Assembly (NCBI GenBank): GCA_030686995.1
Contig: CM060681.1
Coordinates: 166,630,833 to 166,694,832 of the forward strand
Source: Artemisia argyi
Lineage: Eukaryota > Streptophyta > Magnoliopsida > Asterales > Asteraceae
Length of the DNA stretch: 64,000 nt
Reading direction: 5' to 3'
Part shown: one piece after another, positions 46,035-59,035 of the stretch
Layout of the letters: every line of letters starts with the position of its first letter
Numbering within the stretch: the first letter of the stretch is position 1
The notes under the pieces: model-generated
Database searches by the model: none
Seen by the model: only the letters and a program-made list of their open reading frames with translations
Told to the model about the DNA's origin: nothing
Translations under genes and position numbers: made by a program

Positions 46035-46260
46035 ATTATTACGGGCCAAAATATGGCTGAGAAAGACTTGGTATAAAAGTTTACTCTGCATGGTACTTTA
46101 AAAGTACATATGTTTCACATTCCTATTGGTGCAAGTACATGGGGTTACTGTGGATCCGTCCCCTTTTTTAACTACTATTCATTACAAAAACCACTTTTCA
46201 TTACAAAAGACCTGTTATGCCTACTTTTCACCTCCGTTCAATGCCTGTAATGGTTCCTTT
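46035..46260 (+). repeat. Direct repeat, right copy (partner at 37290-37520)
   Basis: Contains GGATTATTACGGGCC, TACTATTCATTA and TTCACCTCCGTTCAATGC. It lies about 130 bp before the Helitron-type hairpin. Confidence 0.75.
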
Positions 46261-46421
46261 GTTGCATTAATCCGGTGACCCAAATCTTCAACACTGGGAT
46301 GAATAAAGGAGTTGCACCTCTGTTTTAAAACAAACACAATCATCATAAACGAAAAACCATGTGATGTGCACACGTGCGCTTACAAAACACACCCGCAGCA
46401 TCGCGCGGGCTTCCACGCTCG

Positions 46422-47204
46422 TAAACATCTATGAACTAATTCTTGGCAAAACAAAAAAAAAGTATTAGAACAAGACATTGATTCAAACAAATAATAAATA
46501 ATCATGTACCATCAGTAAACCATGACCACCATAACAAATCCGAAACACAACTAAACAATCATATCTTCATAACCAATAAAATCATTGCAATGTCATTGCG
46601 GTAACTCAAAACCTCAACATAACATACAAAGAAAACAAGAAAAATTATAAACACATACCGCATGCAAAAACAATTAAAAAAATTTAGACTTTTTCTCCCA
46701 GATCTGATAAAAAGATGAAAAAGAAAATGGTTAAAGAAAAGAACGGTGATCGAAGGTGGCTGTGAAAATGATAGCAGGATTTCCTTATTATTCATTCATT
46801 GATATTGGGCCCTGTTGGGCTGTGATTTTGGACGGCAAGGAAACACGGTGCAAAAGGGATATTATATCCATATATATACTCGACTAAGAAAGAAGGGCCC
46901 TAATCCCTGGATCCATTTTATTAATTAATAGTCGACAGGAAGGAAAAGGGTTCTTAGTTCGACAAGGGGCGGTGGAGAAGGATTCGGTAACAGTAGGGAA
47001 ATAGTTGCCACCGGCGGTGGAGTTCAAGGCCAGTGGTCCAGTGGTTGCGGTTGAAAACTCCGGCTACGGTAGTGAGTCTAGAAGTTGAGTGTGTATGGTA
47101 GAGAAGGATTAGAGGTTATGTGTGTTTGTTTGTTTGTTTGTGAGGGTGAGACCCACTAAAAGTGTAGATAATAATGTAATTGAAAAGACAATTATGCCCT
47201 TAGA
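46422..47204. other. Inner right flank of the MULE, no recognised gene
   Basis: The minus strand has UTR-like CT-rich sequence and a 78-codon hydrophobic ORF (46559-46795) with no recognisable domain. It might be captured gene sequence, but nothing identifies it. Confidence 0.35.
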
Positions 47205-47360
47205 TTAACGGTCAAACTAACAGAAATCTTGGTCAAGGGACCAAACCCGTATAGGTTGAAAACCACAGGGACCAAACCCGAGAAAAATAAACCACATGGA
47301 TGATTTTTTATTGACCCGATAAACCACATAGACGATTTATGATATTTACTCTAAATTATT

Positions 47361-48484
47361 ATTACAATGATATCCATTTATTAGTTGCACAAGATAGTAC
47401 AACATATACTCTAATATAAAATTTCACCAATTCTAGCAAAAGAGGATCAAGATGGGTCCTGCAACTAGAATATATTACAAAGATATATTACCATACCATT
47501 TGCATCAATGGTAATTATTCAATGTATCATAGTTGGTGGTAACACATTATTCAAGTCAACCACATCACAAGACATAAATTCATATGTGTTTACTACTTAT
47601 GTTTTCATTGTTAGATTTATGTTCCTTATTCCTTGGCTTTCATAGTCCTTATCAAACAAAGGTAACTTTTTTTAATGATAATTTTACTTATTTACTCATT
47701 ACATACTGATTTTGTTGGTCTTTTATTTGCAAAAGATTAACTATCCCACCATTGAAGGTTTTTATGTGGGCTTCCTTTAGGTTTAGGATTTAATAAATAT
47801 ATAACTCAAGTTTGTTTTGTAATTCCGGTTTTAAATATGGGGATAAGAACTAGTGGTTTCGTACTTTGTAAATCCTTTCTAGTTGGTGGGTTTTTGAAGG
47901 TTTTTAATATAAAGTGGTTTCGCTTTGGTATGGGTTTTATATTGAAAAGACAATAAACATTTGTTTGGTTTATTCTTTTGATACGAGGAATGTTTGTTGG
48001 AATGGAAATTGATAGTAGACTACTTAGGTGGGTGTGGGTTGGTTTTGCTTTTTTTTTTTTTTTTTTTTTTTTTTTTGTGGGCTATCTTTTTCTCTCTCTA
48101 TTATATGTGGGACCATTTTTATATAATTTCATATTTTTATTATTTTATTATTTAAATAAATATTTTTGTTTAAGATTTATTATAAAATAAATTTAAATAA
48201 ATATAATTTATCTATTCTAAACCCACCTCAAATCTAATCCTATACCAAATTCAAATTCTAATCCAACCTCACTTATAAATCAAATGGACTCTTATTTTCT
48301 CTCTATCTCTCTGATCCCACTATTAAATATAAAGTTATATATCAAATTATAATACAATTATTTATTCATTTAATAATATACTATGTATATTATATCTCCT
48401 ATACCAAATCTAAATCAAATCCTAATCTTAAACCCATCTACGTACCAAACGGGCCCTAAAACTTGAAAACAGTCTTTTATACTT
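47361..48484. other. Spacer with a T-run and a Tourist-like MITE end
   Basis: A run of 28 T lies at 48049-48076. ACCAAACGGGCCCTAA at about 48442-48459 resembles a Tourist/PIF terminus in reverse. I could not fix its partner. Confidence 0.4.
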
Positions 48485-49234
48485 TGTAGAACCGTAGAGG
48501 GGGGTGAATACGGTCTTTTTGGCTTCTTCAAAGTTTAAAGACTTTAAGCCTCAAAGATCAACAAGTGGTTGTACAAGAATCCAAACACCACAAACATAAC
48601 CAAAGTATATAAAGCAAGTATAGAGACACCACGATATATACCGATTCGGGATGGGGGGTTTATACCATCCGTACGTCCAGTTGCGAATCCACGACATCGA
48701 TACTATTACACTAGTATAATCCTTCCAGTGGACTACAAACCGTTACAATTCACTCCACCGATATTCCCTAATATCGATGCTCACAAAGAAGGAGTTACTC
48801 CCACGGTATTCCGCCCTCGGAAACCACCCTAAAGAATCTCGAGATTCGACTTACACTTTGGTCACAAAGACCTCAACCAAAACTTCCACCCGGAAGTATC
48901 AAACCTCAACTAGATCCCCAATGATCTAGGCTTGGTCACCAAGACACAAGACTTCCCTTACAAACAATTGAATGAATGAATAAGTGTTTGTTCAACCAAG
49001 CCCTAACCTAACCTAGTGACTCGATTCTAGTAGAAATGGTATAGATAAGAAGACCCTCGACACAATCACAAGAGTGGATTAGGTTCTTGTGATTCTTCCC
49101 TTGCAAGGAGATGTTTTCTTTCAAAGATGTAAGTATGTTTTACTAAGAACACAAGAGAGATAGAAAGATTAGAGAGAAAGAATGTAGAGAGAAAGAATAA
49201 TGACAAGGAGTGAGGAATACAAGAGCCAAGGGGG

Positions 49235-49242
49235 TATTTATA
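49235..49242 (-). promoter_or_regulatory. TATA box of the SIRE-like LTR
   Basis: TATAAATA on the minus strand in GGCCTATAAATACCCCC. Confidence 0.55.
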
Positions 49243-49599
49243 GGCCAAGACCCAAACTTGGGAATATTTTACCGAGGCCGGCGCGTCGCCCACGCGTCAA
49301 CGCGCAGGTGGCACGCCAGGCCCAGTGAAAATTCCCAAGTGTTGGGTGTTGGTCTTGTAAATACCTACCCATGCTAAACCCCCAATTGTACTTCACGCAT
49401 TAAACCTTATCATTAATCAATCTAAGGTTTACCAACTCAAATAGCCACTTTGGAAAATATTTTGTGAAGTGTTTATTAGAAAACCAATTATCAAAGATAG
49501 TAAGAAAGAAGAGATAATTAGGTAGGGGTAGAATGGATATTCCTCATATGGCATAGAAAATAGAGAAAGAATATGCCATGGGATATTCCTTTAAAGGGA

Positions 49600-50070
49600 A
49601 GAGTGTGAGAGGTTGAGTTAAGAAGTAACCATGGTTAGGTTTAGAAAGAAGTGTATAGAGATTAAACCATGGTTAGGTTAAAGAGTGTATCTAAGGGAAT
49701 GTTCCATCCTTGGTGTGGTTAAGAGTTAACCATGGTTGGGTGAGAATGGGGTAAGTTGAGAAGTACCATAGTTTGGTTAGATGTGAACCATGGTTGGGTT
49801 AAGAGAAGCATATCCAAGGGAATATTCCATCCTTGGTGTGGTTAAGAGTTAACCAAGGTTAAGTGTAGAGAACTAACCATAGTTTGGTTAGGAGAACCAT
49901 GGTTGGGTTAAGAATGGGGTAAGTTGAGAAGTAACCATAGTTTGGTTAGATGTGAACCATGGTTAAGTGTAGAGAGCTAACCATAGTTGGGTTAGGATAA
50001 ACCATGGATTGGTTAAGAGAAGTATATCCCAAGGAATATTCCATTTCTTGGGGAGGAAGGAGAAATGGAT
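49600..50070 (-). repeat. Degenerate array with ACCATGGTT and TTGGTTA motifs
   Basis: At least eight AACCATGGTT-type palindromes and several AACCATAGTTTGGTTAG segments, at irregular 25-60-bp intervals, form the U3 part of the LTR. A GT-rich segment follows (about 50100-50640). Confidence 0.8.
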
Positions 50071-51424
50071 GGTTGAGATGTGTTGTAAGAGAATGAATGG
50101 TTGTAATGAAGAGTGTGTAGAGTATGAGTTGGATAGTGTAAGAGTGAAGAGATGTGTGTAAGGGAATATGTAAGTGTGGATGTGATGGGGAGCCTAGTGT
50201 GTGTAGAAGGTGAAATGGTTGTGAGTAGTGTGTGTATGTTGAATGTAAAGGTATTGGGAGTGTAAGAAATATGTTGTATAAGGATGGGATGTGTATAGGG
50301 AGTGAATTGTATGTGTAAGTATGTGTAAGAGTGATTGGATGGGGAGCCTTGTGTGTGTGAAGAGGAGTATGTGAGTGAAGTGTGTGTATTTTGAAAATAA
50401 AGGTATGTGTAGAAAAGAGTGTATGTATGAGAAAGTGTGTATGTGTAGAAAAGAGTGTATGTGAAAGGATGTGTGTGTAGAAAAGAGTGTATGTATCTAT
50501 AGGGAAGAGTATGTATTGGTGTATGAGAAAGGTGTATGGGTATTGTATAAAGTGGGGAATCTTGTGTGGGAGAGTGTGTAAGTCAAAAGGGTGTAAGAGT
50601 GTGTAAGAGGTGTAAGGGAATATGCAAGAAGATGTTGGAAAAGGATTTTTGGGAAGGATTGTGGGAGATTTTGGTGGCTTTGTCTTTTGTGATTAAGAAG
50701 GTTAAGAAATAATCTAATTGTCATTAAGAGGAAAAGGTTTAGACAATTAAGATTATAAGTTGAGAAAATCATAGGTTACTTGTAAGTCCAAGTAACATAA
50801 CGTCGAGAATCCATGGTTTCATAACTCGTGACTTTCCACGATTCGACGTACTCAACTAACACCTTGGTGCAAACAAGTCAAGTGCTTTGCATCATTGTAA
50901 AGCATATCCCATGTGGGAAAGGATGCGTTTACGCAAAGAGACCTTGGACTTAGTTTGACCAATAAGGGAGTAAACTCGTTACGTGATTTGAGAAGACGTA
51001 AGCACGGGATATGAGCATATGGATGCTTTCACGTGATGTTACGTGAACTATATAAGCTCCCTAAGTTTAGAAAAGCCTTGGCTAAAGGCGAGAGTTAGAA
51101 AACATGAGTTGGCATTTTCCCGTAAGTGGGTGCTTTAAAAGTTGGATCTCTCTAATCTCAAAACTCGTTTCGAGTATTCTCAATTAAGCACATAACATAT
51201 TCATACCTGTATTGAAAGATCCACATTTGTCGGGTAAGGGGAAACCCGACTTTCAAAATTCATCCCGAACCATACAGAAGCCTGGCGCGTCACCCATGCG
51301 TCAGCGCGCGGGCAGCGCGCCAGCACCAGATATGGATTCAGAGAATTTTGGCTACAGTTTGTTATTTTATGTATTTCACATGCTTATTTGTCATCATTAA
51401 AACATTAGGAGATCTTGATCATGT

Positions 51425-51680
51425 TGCCTCAACAAACTTTTCTAACTTTCCTCTCCTCTAACATAAAATAAAAACGTATCTTATGAGTTTTCTAATCTTT
51501 TTTCATCCGATCACTCCCAAAAAAGATCTCCCCAATAAAAAAGACTGGTTGTGAAATTGAAATGTGTGGGGTTTAAACTTGGACAAGTACAATACTTAAC
51601 TATACACAAGTTATTGTTCATATCTATTTATGAGTTGAACAAGATGGTATAACATAAAATTTCAGTTCTAGCTGGGGGTG
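51425..51680 (+). repeat. Paralogous segment lacking the 10.5-kb MULE (empty-site copy)
   Basis: Matches 36700-36875 joined to 47361-47455. Blocks such as GTTTAAACTTGGACAAGTAC, CATATCTATTTATGAGTTG and ACATAAAATTTCA occur in order with no MULE between them. It may itself be an older repeat. Confidence 0.75.
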
Positions 51681-52224
<544 letters not shown>

Positions 52225-52228
52225 TAAC

Positions 52229-55200
52229 TGATACGTGGGGATCGCACCAGGTTTTACCTCTCAAGGGATCTCGAGAAGCTTACAACCCTCACCAGGCAGT
52301 GTACCTGATCATTGTAGTATAGTATAGTGACAAGTACCGGGGGATTGATCGTTCAACTCAGGAATAGTGTCGCTAGGATTAGAAAGCCTCCTAAACTAGG
52401 TCTAGAGGTGAGGGATGATTCTTTTTATATTTTTATATTTATAAAAGCAAGTAAAAATCTCGGGTTTTGGAAGAGTGGGCGGAATTAGTTGCTAGCCAAC
52501 TAACCCAATTTACTAAGATGCAATCAAAATAATATAACAGAAATGAAAATAAACTAATTATACTAGTGTGGTGGAAACAATAATGAGGAAAATTGTGTTT
52601 ACTTAGATTTCATTACTCCCTAGATATCTTTTACAGGTTGATAGCTTGTTACAATTGCATGAATGACGGGTCATATTCCTTAATACTAGTCGTTGGGCCG
52701 TGTACAATATTCCCTAACTCTATAGGATCCTACTTCACTCCATGTCGAGCCGTTAGAAGCTCCTAACATGGGATCATTAGAATTCTCTTACGCATTAAAT
52801 ACAACCAAAAATCGTAGTACACCTCCGATCATGTTTCTTAAGACGTTCAAGCAAGTTACCAATGGAAGTCTGCCAGTTTTCTTAAGCCTAACATCGAATA
52901 CAGTCATCCGTAACAACTATAAACAAACAATCAACCCATAATTAACATCTAGGTTTCACTACATCTAAGCAAACACAAGAGAAATCTAGCCTAGCATGTT
53001 AAATAGAAGACAAGCATAAGAGATAATCAAACAACACATAGACATATTGAATGATTTGAAAGAGTACTTATCTTTAATTGAACATGAAAGTTTCAAAGGG
53101 TTGAAACCCTTGAAAAGCTGATAAAATTCAGACTAAGGGTTATTCACTCAAAGTTGCACACTAATGAATGAAATTTGGAAAACTATATATAGATTTTATA
53201 TGGTGACGGCGTCATGTGTTAAGTTATGACGCCGTCAACTCTGTAACACCCCCAAAATACCGCAGCGGAAGACTGTGTCATAGGGGTGCTACTTCATAAT
53301 ACAAAGTACAAGTTATAGAAAACGAACTCTAAATGAGACGTTTTGAAAAGTTACCATTCGATTAATGAATTCAAAGTTACAAACATGAGATTCCAAAGTA
53401 TGATACATAAATGTATACAAAATGTTTTGAATGGTAAATGATAAAAGCGTAAGTCTTCAGAATATGCAGCTTGACTCTAAGTTCCACGCACTAGCTATCG
53501 CCTTACTAACCTGAGATAAACATGCTAAAGTGTCAACACAATGGTTGGTGAGTTCATAGAGTTTGTCTTAAAACAGTTGAAAAGCCTTAAAAGAATGTTC
53601 ACACAGCAAAGGCATCGTGAATCCACTCAGTTACAAGTCCCGCCATAAGAGACTTGTAACCTGTGTGTTCACAACCCACTGCTAACATATAGTATAATAA
53701 AGACATGTATAAGTTCATCAAGACAATTAAGCAATTAGTAGTGAGTCTCTACTTCATCTCTGAAGACCTCACTTTGGGAGCCAATTCCCAAGGACAACTG
53801 GGAGCCACTTCCCAAAGAAAACTGGGAGCCACTTCCCAAAGATATAAGTTTACTGGGAGCCACTTCCCAAAGATAAAAGACAGTCATGTATGTATGAAAT
53901 CAAGTATAATGCCATCAAGTATAAGACAATCAAGTATAAAACAATCAAGTATAAATGTTTTGAGTATTTGTACAAGTAAGCAAGTAGTTGAGCATGTATC
54001 CCCCCCAAGAGTTAAAACAAGTACGAAAAGAGTAGGGGCTATGACTCACCTTAAGTCTATGTAGTGAGTAATGAAAATGGTAGTCGAATCGCGAAAGTCT
54101 CTAAGAGCAGCCTATAATAGAACGTTGCGACTTAGGTTTGGAGTAACGTCTAAGAATACGAAGAATTGCCTATATATGTCTTGCATAATGTTCATGATGT
54201 AGTACTTTAGTATAATGTGTAAGTCTTTGAATATAAGTGGTTTATGAAACATGTATAGGTTGTACATCTCTTACTACCGTTCAGGCCGACATAATTCAGA
54301 AGTCATGGAGTAAACGTTCGAGGAGCCAGGACACTTTAATTCGTAAATCCACAACTCGTCTCGACGGCTTACTTAATGAACTCCTCACATGAGGCTCCCT
54401 ACTATTGTAGTATTTGATAACATATATATAAGTTTTGATCTTTAAAAGTTATATGGTCTTTAGCCGTGACTTTGCCGTGACCTTGGTCATTGTTACCATG
54501 GTCTTGAGACTCAACCTTGGCTTTAGCCATGGTTGTGGTCTTGGCTTTAGGTCATTAGACCTCTTGGTCTTGGTAATTCATAACTATAATATAGTGACTT
54601 TGGTCTAAAAATGGGCTGTTAAGAATTTGAAGAAATTATCACTCGGAAAGCGTTTTCAGGGCTCGAGCTTCTTTGATCCTGAACGAAAACGTCGTTCCAG
54701 ACAACTTTCGTGTTTTAACTTTTTGATGAATTGGACCAGAAGTGGGACTTTCAAAATCAAAATTTGATCAGAATGCTATTTAGGCAGTTTTGCCGTTTTG
54801 GTTTCGCTAACTTCAAATGGTCATAACTTTTGACTCGTGTACTCGTTTTGGGTGATTCAAATTGCTATGTTTTCCTTGTTAAGTCCTCTTTAACAGTAAG
54901 TAAGTGTCAAATATCAAAGTTATACTATTGTGGTCGTGGTTTTCCATAAAAATCACTAGTTTGCTTGTTTGCTTGTCATAAGTTAACATATGTATACCAA
55001 TACTCGTTTTATCCATTTTTAAACATCATGAACACAATAACAAGAACATATATAGCATGAAAAGAACACAAAGAGCATGAAAATGATATTGAGCAAGAAA
55101 GTGTATAAGGGTTTCTTACAACTTTTGGCTTTCACTTAAGAAAGGAAGTCAAATAAGAACTAGGACACTAAACCTATGCTTGTAAACCCTTCACCATAAC

Positions 55201-56603
55201 TCTTGTAACCATTGATAGACTTGATATAAAGCTTGTGAAAACCATTTAACTTCAGCCCCTAATCACCTTGTGTAGCTCCTAATTCAACCATGGAATCACC
55301 AAACAAACTTAAGAACTAGGTAGAGAATACTAAGACCTTGAACTTTGTAGTGTAACTTGTAGTTTGAAGATCAAAGGATCATGGAGTTAGGGATTGTGTT
55401 GTGGCGTTTTTTTATTGATGAGAATGGAAGGGATTAGCTTGCTATTTATACTATGAATGAGGAGGTTAGGAAGGCTACTAGGAACTTACATAAACTTGGT
55501 GACAAAGTTGTAATTAAATCTTGATCTAATGGCTAAAGTCATGAGATCATGCCACAAGTGTGAATGCCCCCCCCCCCCCTAGTGGCGGTTCATGAACTTG
55601 GAGAACAAGGTGTGGACTTTTGATGGTATTATCCTAAGTATGTAGCTAGTTTTGACTCCGTAAATCGCTAACCGTAAATGATTAAGCCTCAAAACGTAAA
55701 ACCGGGTATCGTAAAAATATGAAATTTGAAAGTATTGTTAAACATGTCAATATAGTCCATAATAAAATATAAAATGAGTGGTAGGTTCTATCGGGTGCTA
55801 AAACCCTGCTAAAAACTGGAAACACGGGTCTAAAACGCGTAATTCGCGTAAAACGCTGAACTGAAAAACGTAAAATTCCGAAACTTTTGGAATTGTCCTA
55901 AAATGAGAGAAAATCATATTTCTATTGTTTATAATGTTTTATGGATATATCGGGATGCTGGAAGGACGTTTAAACCTAAAAGTAAATCTCGGACACGGCT
56001 TTGTGATTTTTGCAGAAATGATCCGACGAGCGTCAAACTCTCGGATTATCGTTAAAATAGTTTAACTTACGAGAATATGAAATAAAAATTTCTGAGATGA
56101 ATAGTGAAAAGTGAATAGTAAAAAGTGAATAGTAAAATTTTCGGGAATAAAAGTTAACCTGAAATTGCGAATTGTTACAAACTCGCTGCCATAATGAAAT
56201 AATATTGCCTAGATCTACTTGTGACGCCGTCATGTAGGATTTTCTTCTGGGCCGTCACTAATACATGGACCTTGACGGCCTTGGGTGACGCCGGCATCTC
56301 CTATGCACAAAAACTCTTTGGATCGTCACGTGTATTTTCCACATCCACCTCTTTTGTAACTCGTGACGCCGTCATGTGGAGAGCCTTGATGCCGTTAGGT
56401 ACTGTTCCCAGCAAGGAAAATTGAGACTTTGCCATTTTGTTCACTTTTATGCTCCAAAAACATCCAAAATGCTTCCTTTTCCAGATTTCTCTCCAAAAGT
56501 ACCTAAAATGACAAAAGGAACGATTTAGGGCAATAATTGATCAAATAATCTCGAATTCGGGCTTAAATGACCCTTTAAAAGTGGATCACTCTTCGCCTCA
56601 TCA
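52229..56603 (-). repeat. 3' LTR of copy 2, interrupted
   Basis: 52229-53241 plus 56185-56603. It is about 1432 bp once the solo LTR and one TSD copy are removed, matching the 1431-bp partner. Confidence 0.9.
53242..56179 (-). mobile_element. 2.9-kb solo LTR (Tekay/chromovirus-like), TSD AACTC
   Basis: The ends TGTAACA and TGTTACA are flanked by exact AACTC at 53237-53241 and 56180-56184. The uninterrupted sister LTR (about 61403-61415) gives the empty site. On the minus strand a TATA box (TATAAATAG, about 55446) lies about 730 bp in, and the end reads GGTATTTTGGGGGTGTTACA, as in plant Tekay-type LTRs. It contains a tandem ACTGGGAGCCACTTCCCAAA repeat (about 53785-53875), AAGTATAA repeats and a C-run (about 55567-55580). 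The 119-codon ORF at 53705 is built from those repeats. No coding interior remains, as after LTR-LTR recombination. Confidence 0.88.
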
Positions 56604-59035
56604 AATACTCTTACACTTGAGATTTGCTTGTCCTCAAGCAAATGCGCTTTTATTCTAATCAAAATAGAATTTAGGGGTCATTTAACACTAATATAAAAGT
56701 AATTACAACAAATAATCGTCCACTAAAGACCAAAGACAAGCACGGAGGTCATACACTAGCACCTCACAAATAGTGTTTAGATACTCACATCTCTCGGGTG
56801 TAATAAATTATATATCACAATAAGGAAATGGAAAACATCTCTCACTACCTGCCATAGCAAAATAGATTACCATAGGCTTGGGAAAGGATCAAACCTCCAC
56901 CACTTAGCGTAAGCACCTAGGATAAACTATCAAAGAGGTCTTTTAAAGGGTTATAACGTTAGGTATAGGGATATGGAATACACGGTTTTGTTTGATAAAG
57001 GCAATATTTATTGGTGGCGAGTTAATCATCTTGGTTAATTACATGTACAATATGGCGTTGCTAAGCCAAGACTAGACTCGACTTAAGCTAATAAATCAAA
57101 AATAACAAAAACAAACATAGAATGAAAAGGGATGGTAGTCCGTATGTTTTTTCTCCTTTCTTTTTTTTATTTATTTTATTTTTATATTTATTTTTTGCAT
57201 ACACTCTTACCCTACCATCCAAAATAATACATCATAGGGAATGTACATTCCCCTTACACTTGAATTTTTACATACTTTACAATAAACTAATCTAATGACT
57301 CGAATCAAGATAATCAAAACACTTGGAGTACTTTTTAAGATTAACGCACATATGGGGGTAATATATGATGTTCTTCCCCATTACTCCAAAACACAAGTAC
57401 TTTACCCATGAGTCCCAATCGTCCCAAAACAATATATACAAGATATGACTCGACTTAGCAACCATGTAATCAATTAGATAATTAACTAAGGGTTTAAACA
57501 TATAACAATAATGCACTAAAGATGAGTTCATACACGGAAGGCTAAGGCGATTTGGTTGCACATTTGGGTGGGTTGTAACAAATTCTTCCTTTAAGTAAGA
57601 TGCTTAAAGTTAGAAATGAAAAGATAGGCTCGGAAGGGTGTACTAGGGGTTTCGTGTACTAAAAATGAGTACAACGCTAAGGTGTGGGAAAATCAATTGA
57701 CTTTACTAGTCAAGTAATATGACTTAAATGGTCAAGTAATTATGATACGGGTTTAAACACAAGGGTGATCCTAATGCCTCTTATCATGTAGTAAATCCTA
57801 CTACACGAATGTAGTCTTACTAGCGGTCTCGGGATGCATCACTAACGCAAGTTTTAAAATCTAAATGCTATCGGTATACTCATAAGCACTAATAATAAAT
57901 GTTTTTCCTATCAAATCTAAAGGCGAACCTCACATATTTGGGTGGAAAATTTTTTTGAATAGTACGGTTTTGTGCTAGTCATACAACTCCTATCCATGAG
58001 ACGCTCATTAAGGCTAAAGCTTCACTCCTAAATGTTGTAAAAAAATTTAAATTTGGCGCTAAAATTGCCCTAACAAGTATTTCTCTTAGTTTATTACACA
58101 CCTACTATCAAACAAACAAACTCAAGTGCAATAGTATCCTATAAGGTATCATCATTTACCCTCCCCTTACACTTAGGATGAACATTGTCCCCAATGTTCA
58201 ATTAAAGGATGTAAAAGTAAGATAGGTAAAAGAATGAAAACAAATACTCCCCTGATTCGTTCGGTGTGGATAGTGTGTCAACAAGGTTAGATCTTCCTCC
58301 AAGAAAATGAACGTTCAAAGCTTCCCTTCCAGAAATATAAATCATCTTCTTGTCATATATAACCTATTAAACCTGAGAAAACAAACAAGGCAACCTCGCG
58401 TAAAATCGGCGGCAATCTATATATACTAACAAGTCTTAGAAAACAATTTAAGATATAATGCTTGTGGAATGAATGTTTGCAGATTTCCTGGAGTTTATAA
58501 AACTAAAGAATTAACAAAAACTTTAAGACTCCGTTAGAAAAACAAAACTCGCAAAATTTCCAGAATTTTACACGTGACTTCGTCAGGAGTTAAACCCTGA
58601 CGCCGTCAGAAGTGACCTGCAGAAATCTTTATGTTAAGTTTCCGGAAAATTTCTGGAAAAACTTATGTCCTACTTCCTGGAAAATCCTGCAAAACATCAT
58701 TATGACTCGATACAAGCATTTGACTATAACAAATACTAATACACATGCTCATTTAATATTGTGGCGAATCATGATCATTTTCGTTCTTATAAACAAGTTT
58801 GGGTTTCCCTTACACTTAGCTTTTGCAAAATACCTTTATATGTAATTAAGACGAAGTTAAAAACAAAATAAAGCATTTTCACAATTTAGTTTGAAACATG
58901 ATCTACCAACAATAAAAATAAAACATGCATACGGAAACAAATAAAATCAAACAAACAAACAAACAAACAAATAAAGTTTGGTTTGCCTCCCAATAAGCGC
59001 TTGTTTTTGTTCGAGTCACGAGCCTGACTCTATCC
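56604..59035 (-). other. Non-coding 3' interior of copy 2
   Basis: Collinear with 31057-33561 of copy 1, including the CCCCTTACACTT repeats (complement of AAGTGTAAGGGG) near 56620, 57251, 58164 and 58807. Two TGACG pairs lie at about 58565-58610. Confidence 0.75.

Larger units (their letters stand above)
37229..46421 (+). mobile_element. Candidate nested Helitron carrying small gene-like ORFs
   Basis: The 5' end TCTTATATATACTAAAA (37229) looks like plant Helitron 5' termini. The 3' end has a hairpin CCCGC...GCGGG (46392-46409) followed after eight bases by CTCG and T, one base off CTRR. The 5' flank is T where A is usual, so the call is not secure. Rep/helicase was not recognised. Contents are duplicated exon-like units, three small minus-strand ORFs, microsatellites and a hAT-type MITE. 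The 5' 250 bp recur in direct orientation at about 46035-46260. Confidence 0.5.
36876..47351. mobile_element. 10.5-kb Mutator-like element with perfect 9-bp TSD TAAATTATT
   Basis: TSD copies are at 36867-36875 and 47352-47360. Terminal inverted repeats of about 147 bp start GAGTAAATATCATAAATCGTC on both ends (36876-37022 and 47205-47351) and keep GGTTTGGTCCCTGTGGTTTT. No MULE transposase was recognised. Most of the interior appears to be a nested Helitron, so the MULE proper may be only about 1.3 kb. A paralogous segment at 51425-51680 reads across the same site without the insertion. Confidence 0.92.
48485..51404 (-). mobile_element. Solo LTR, SIRE/Maximus-like
   Basis: Read on the minus strand it starts TGTTTTAATGATGACAAAT and ends ATTCACCCCCCTCTACGG...TTCTACA, both typical of plant SIRE-type LTRs. 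A TATA box (TATAAATA, about 49235-49242) lies about 2.2 kb into the LTR. No PBS, coding region or second LTR adjoins it. The flanks TACTT and TTAGG do not match, so one edge is probably altered. The U3 half contains ACCATGGTT repeats and a GC-rich inverted motif. Confidence 0.6.
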
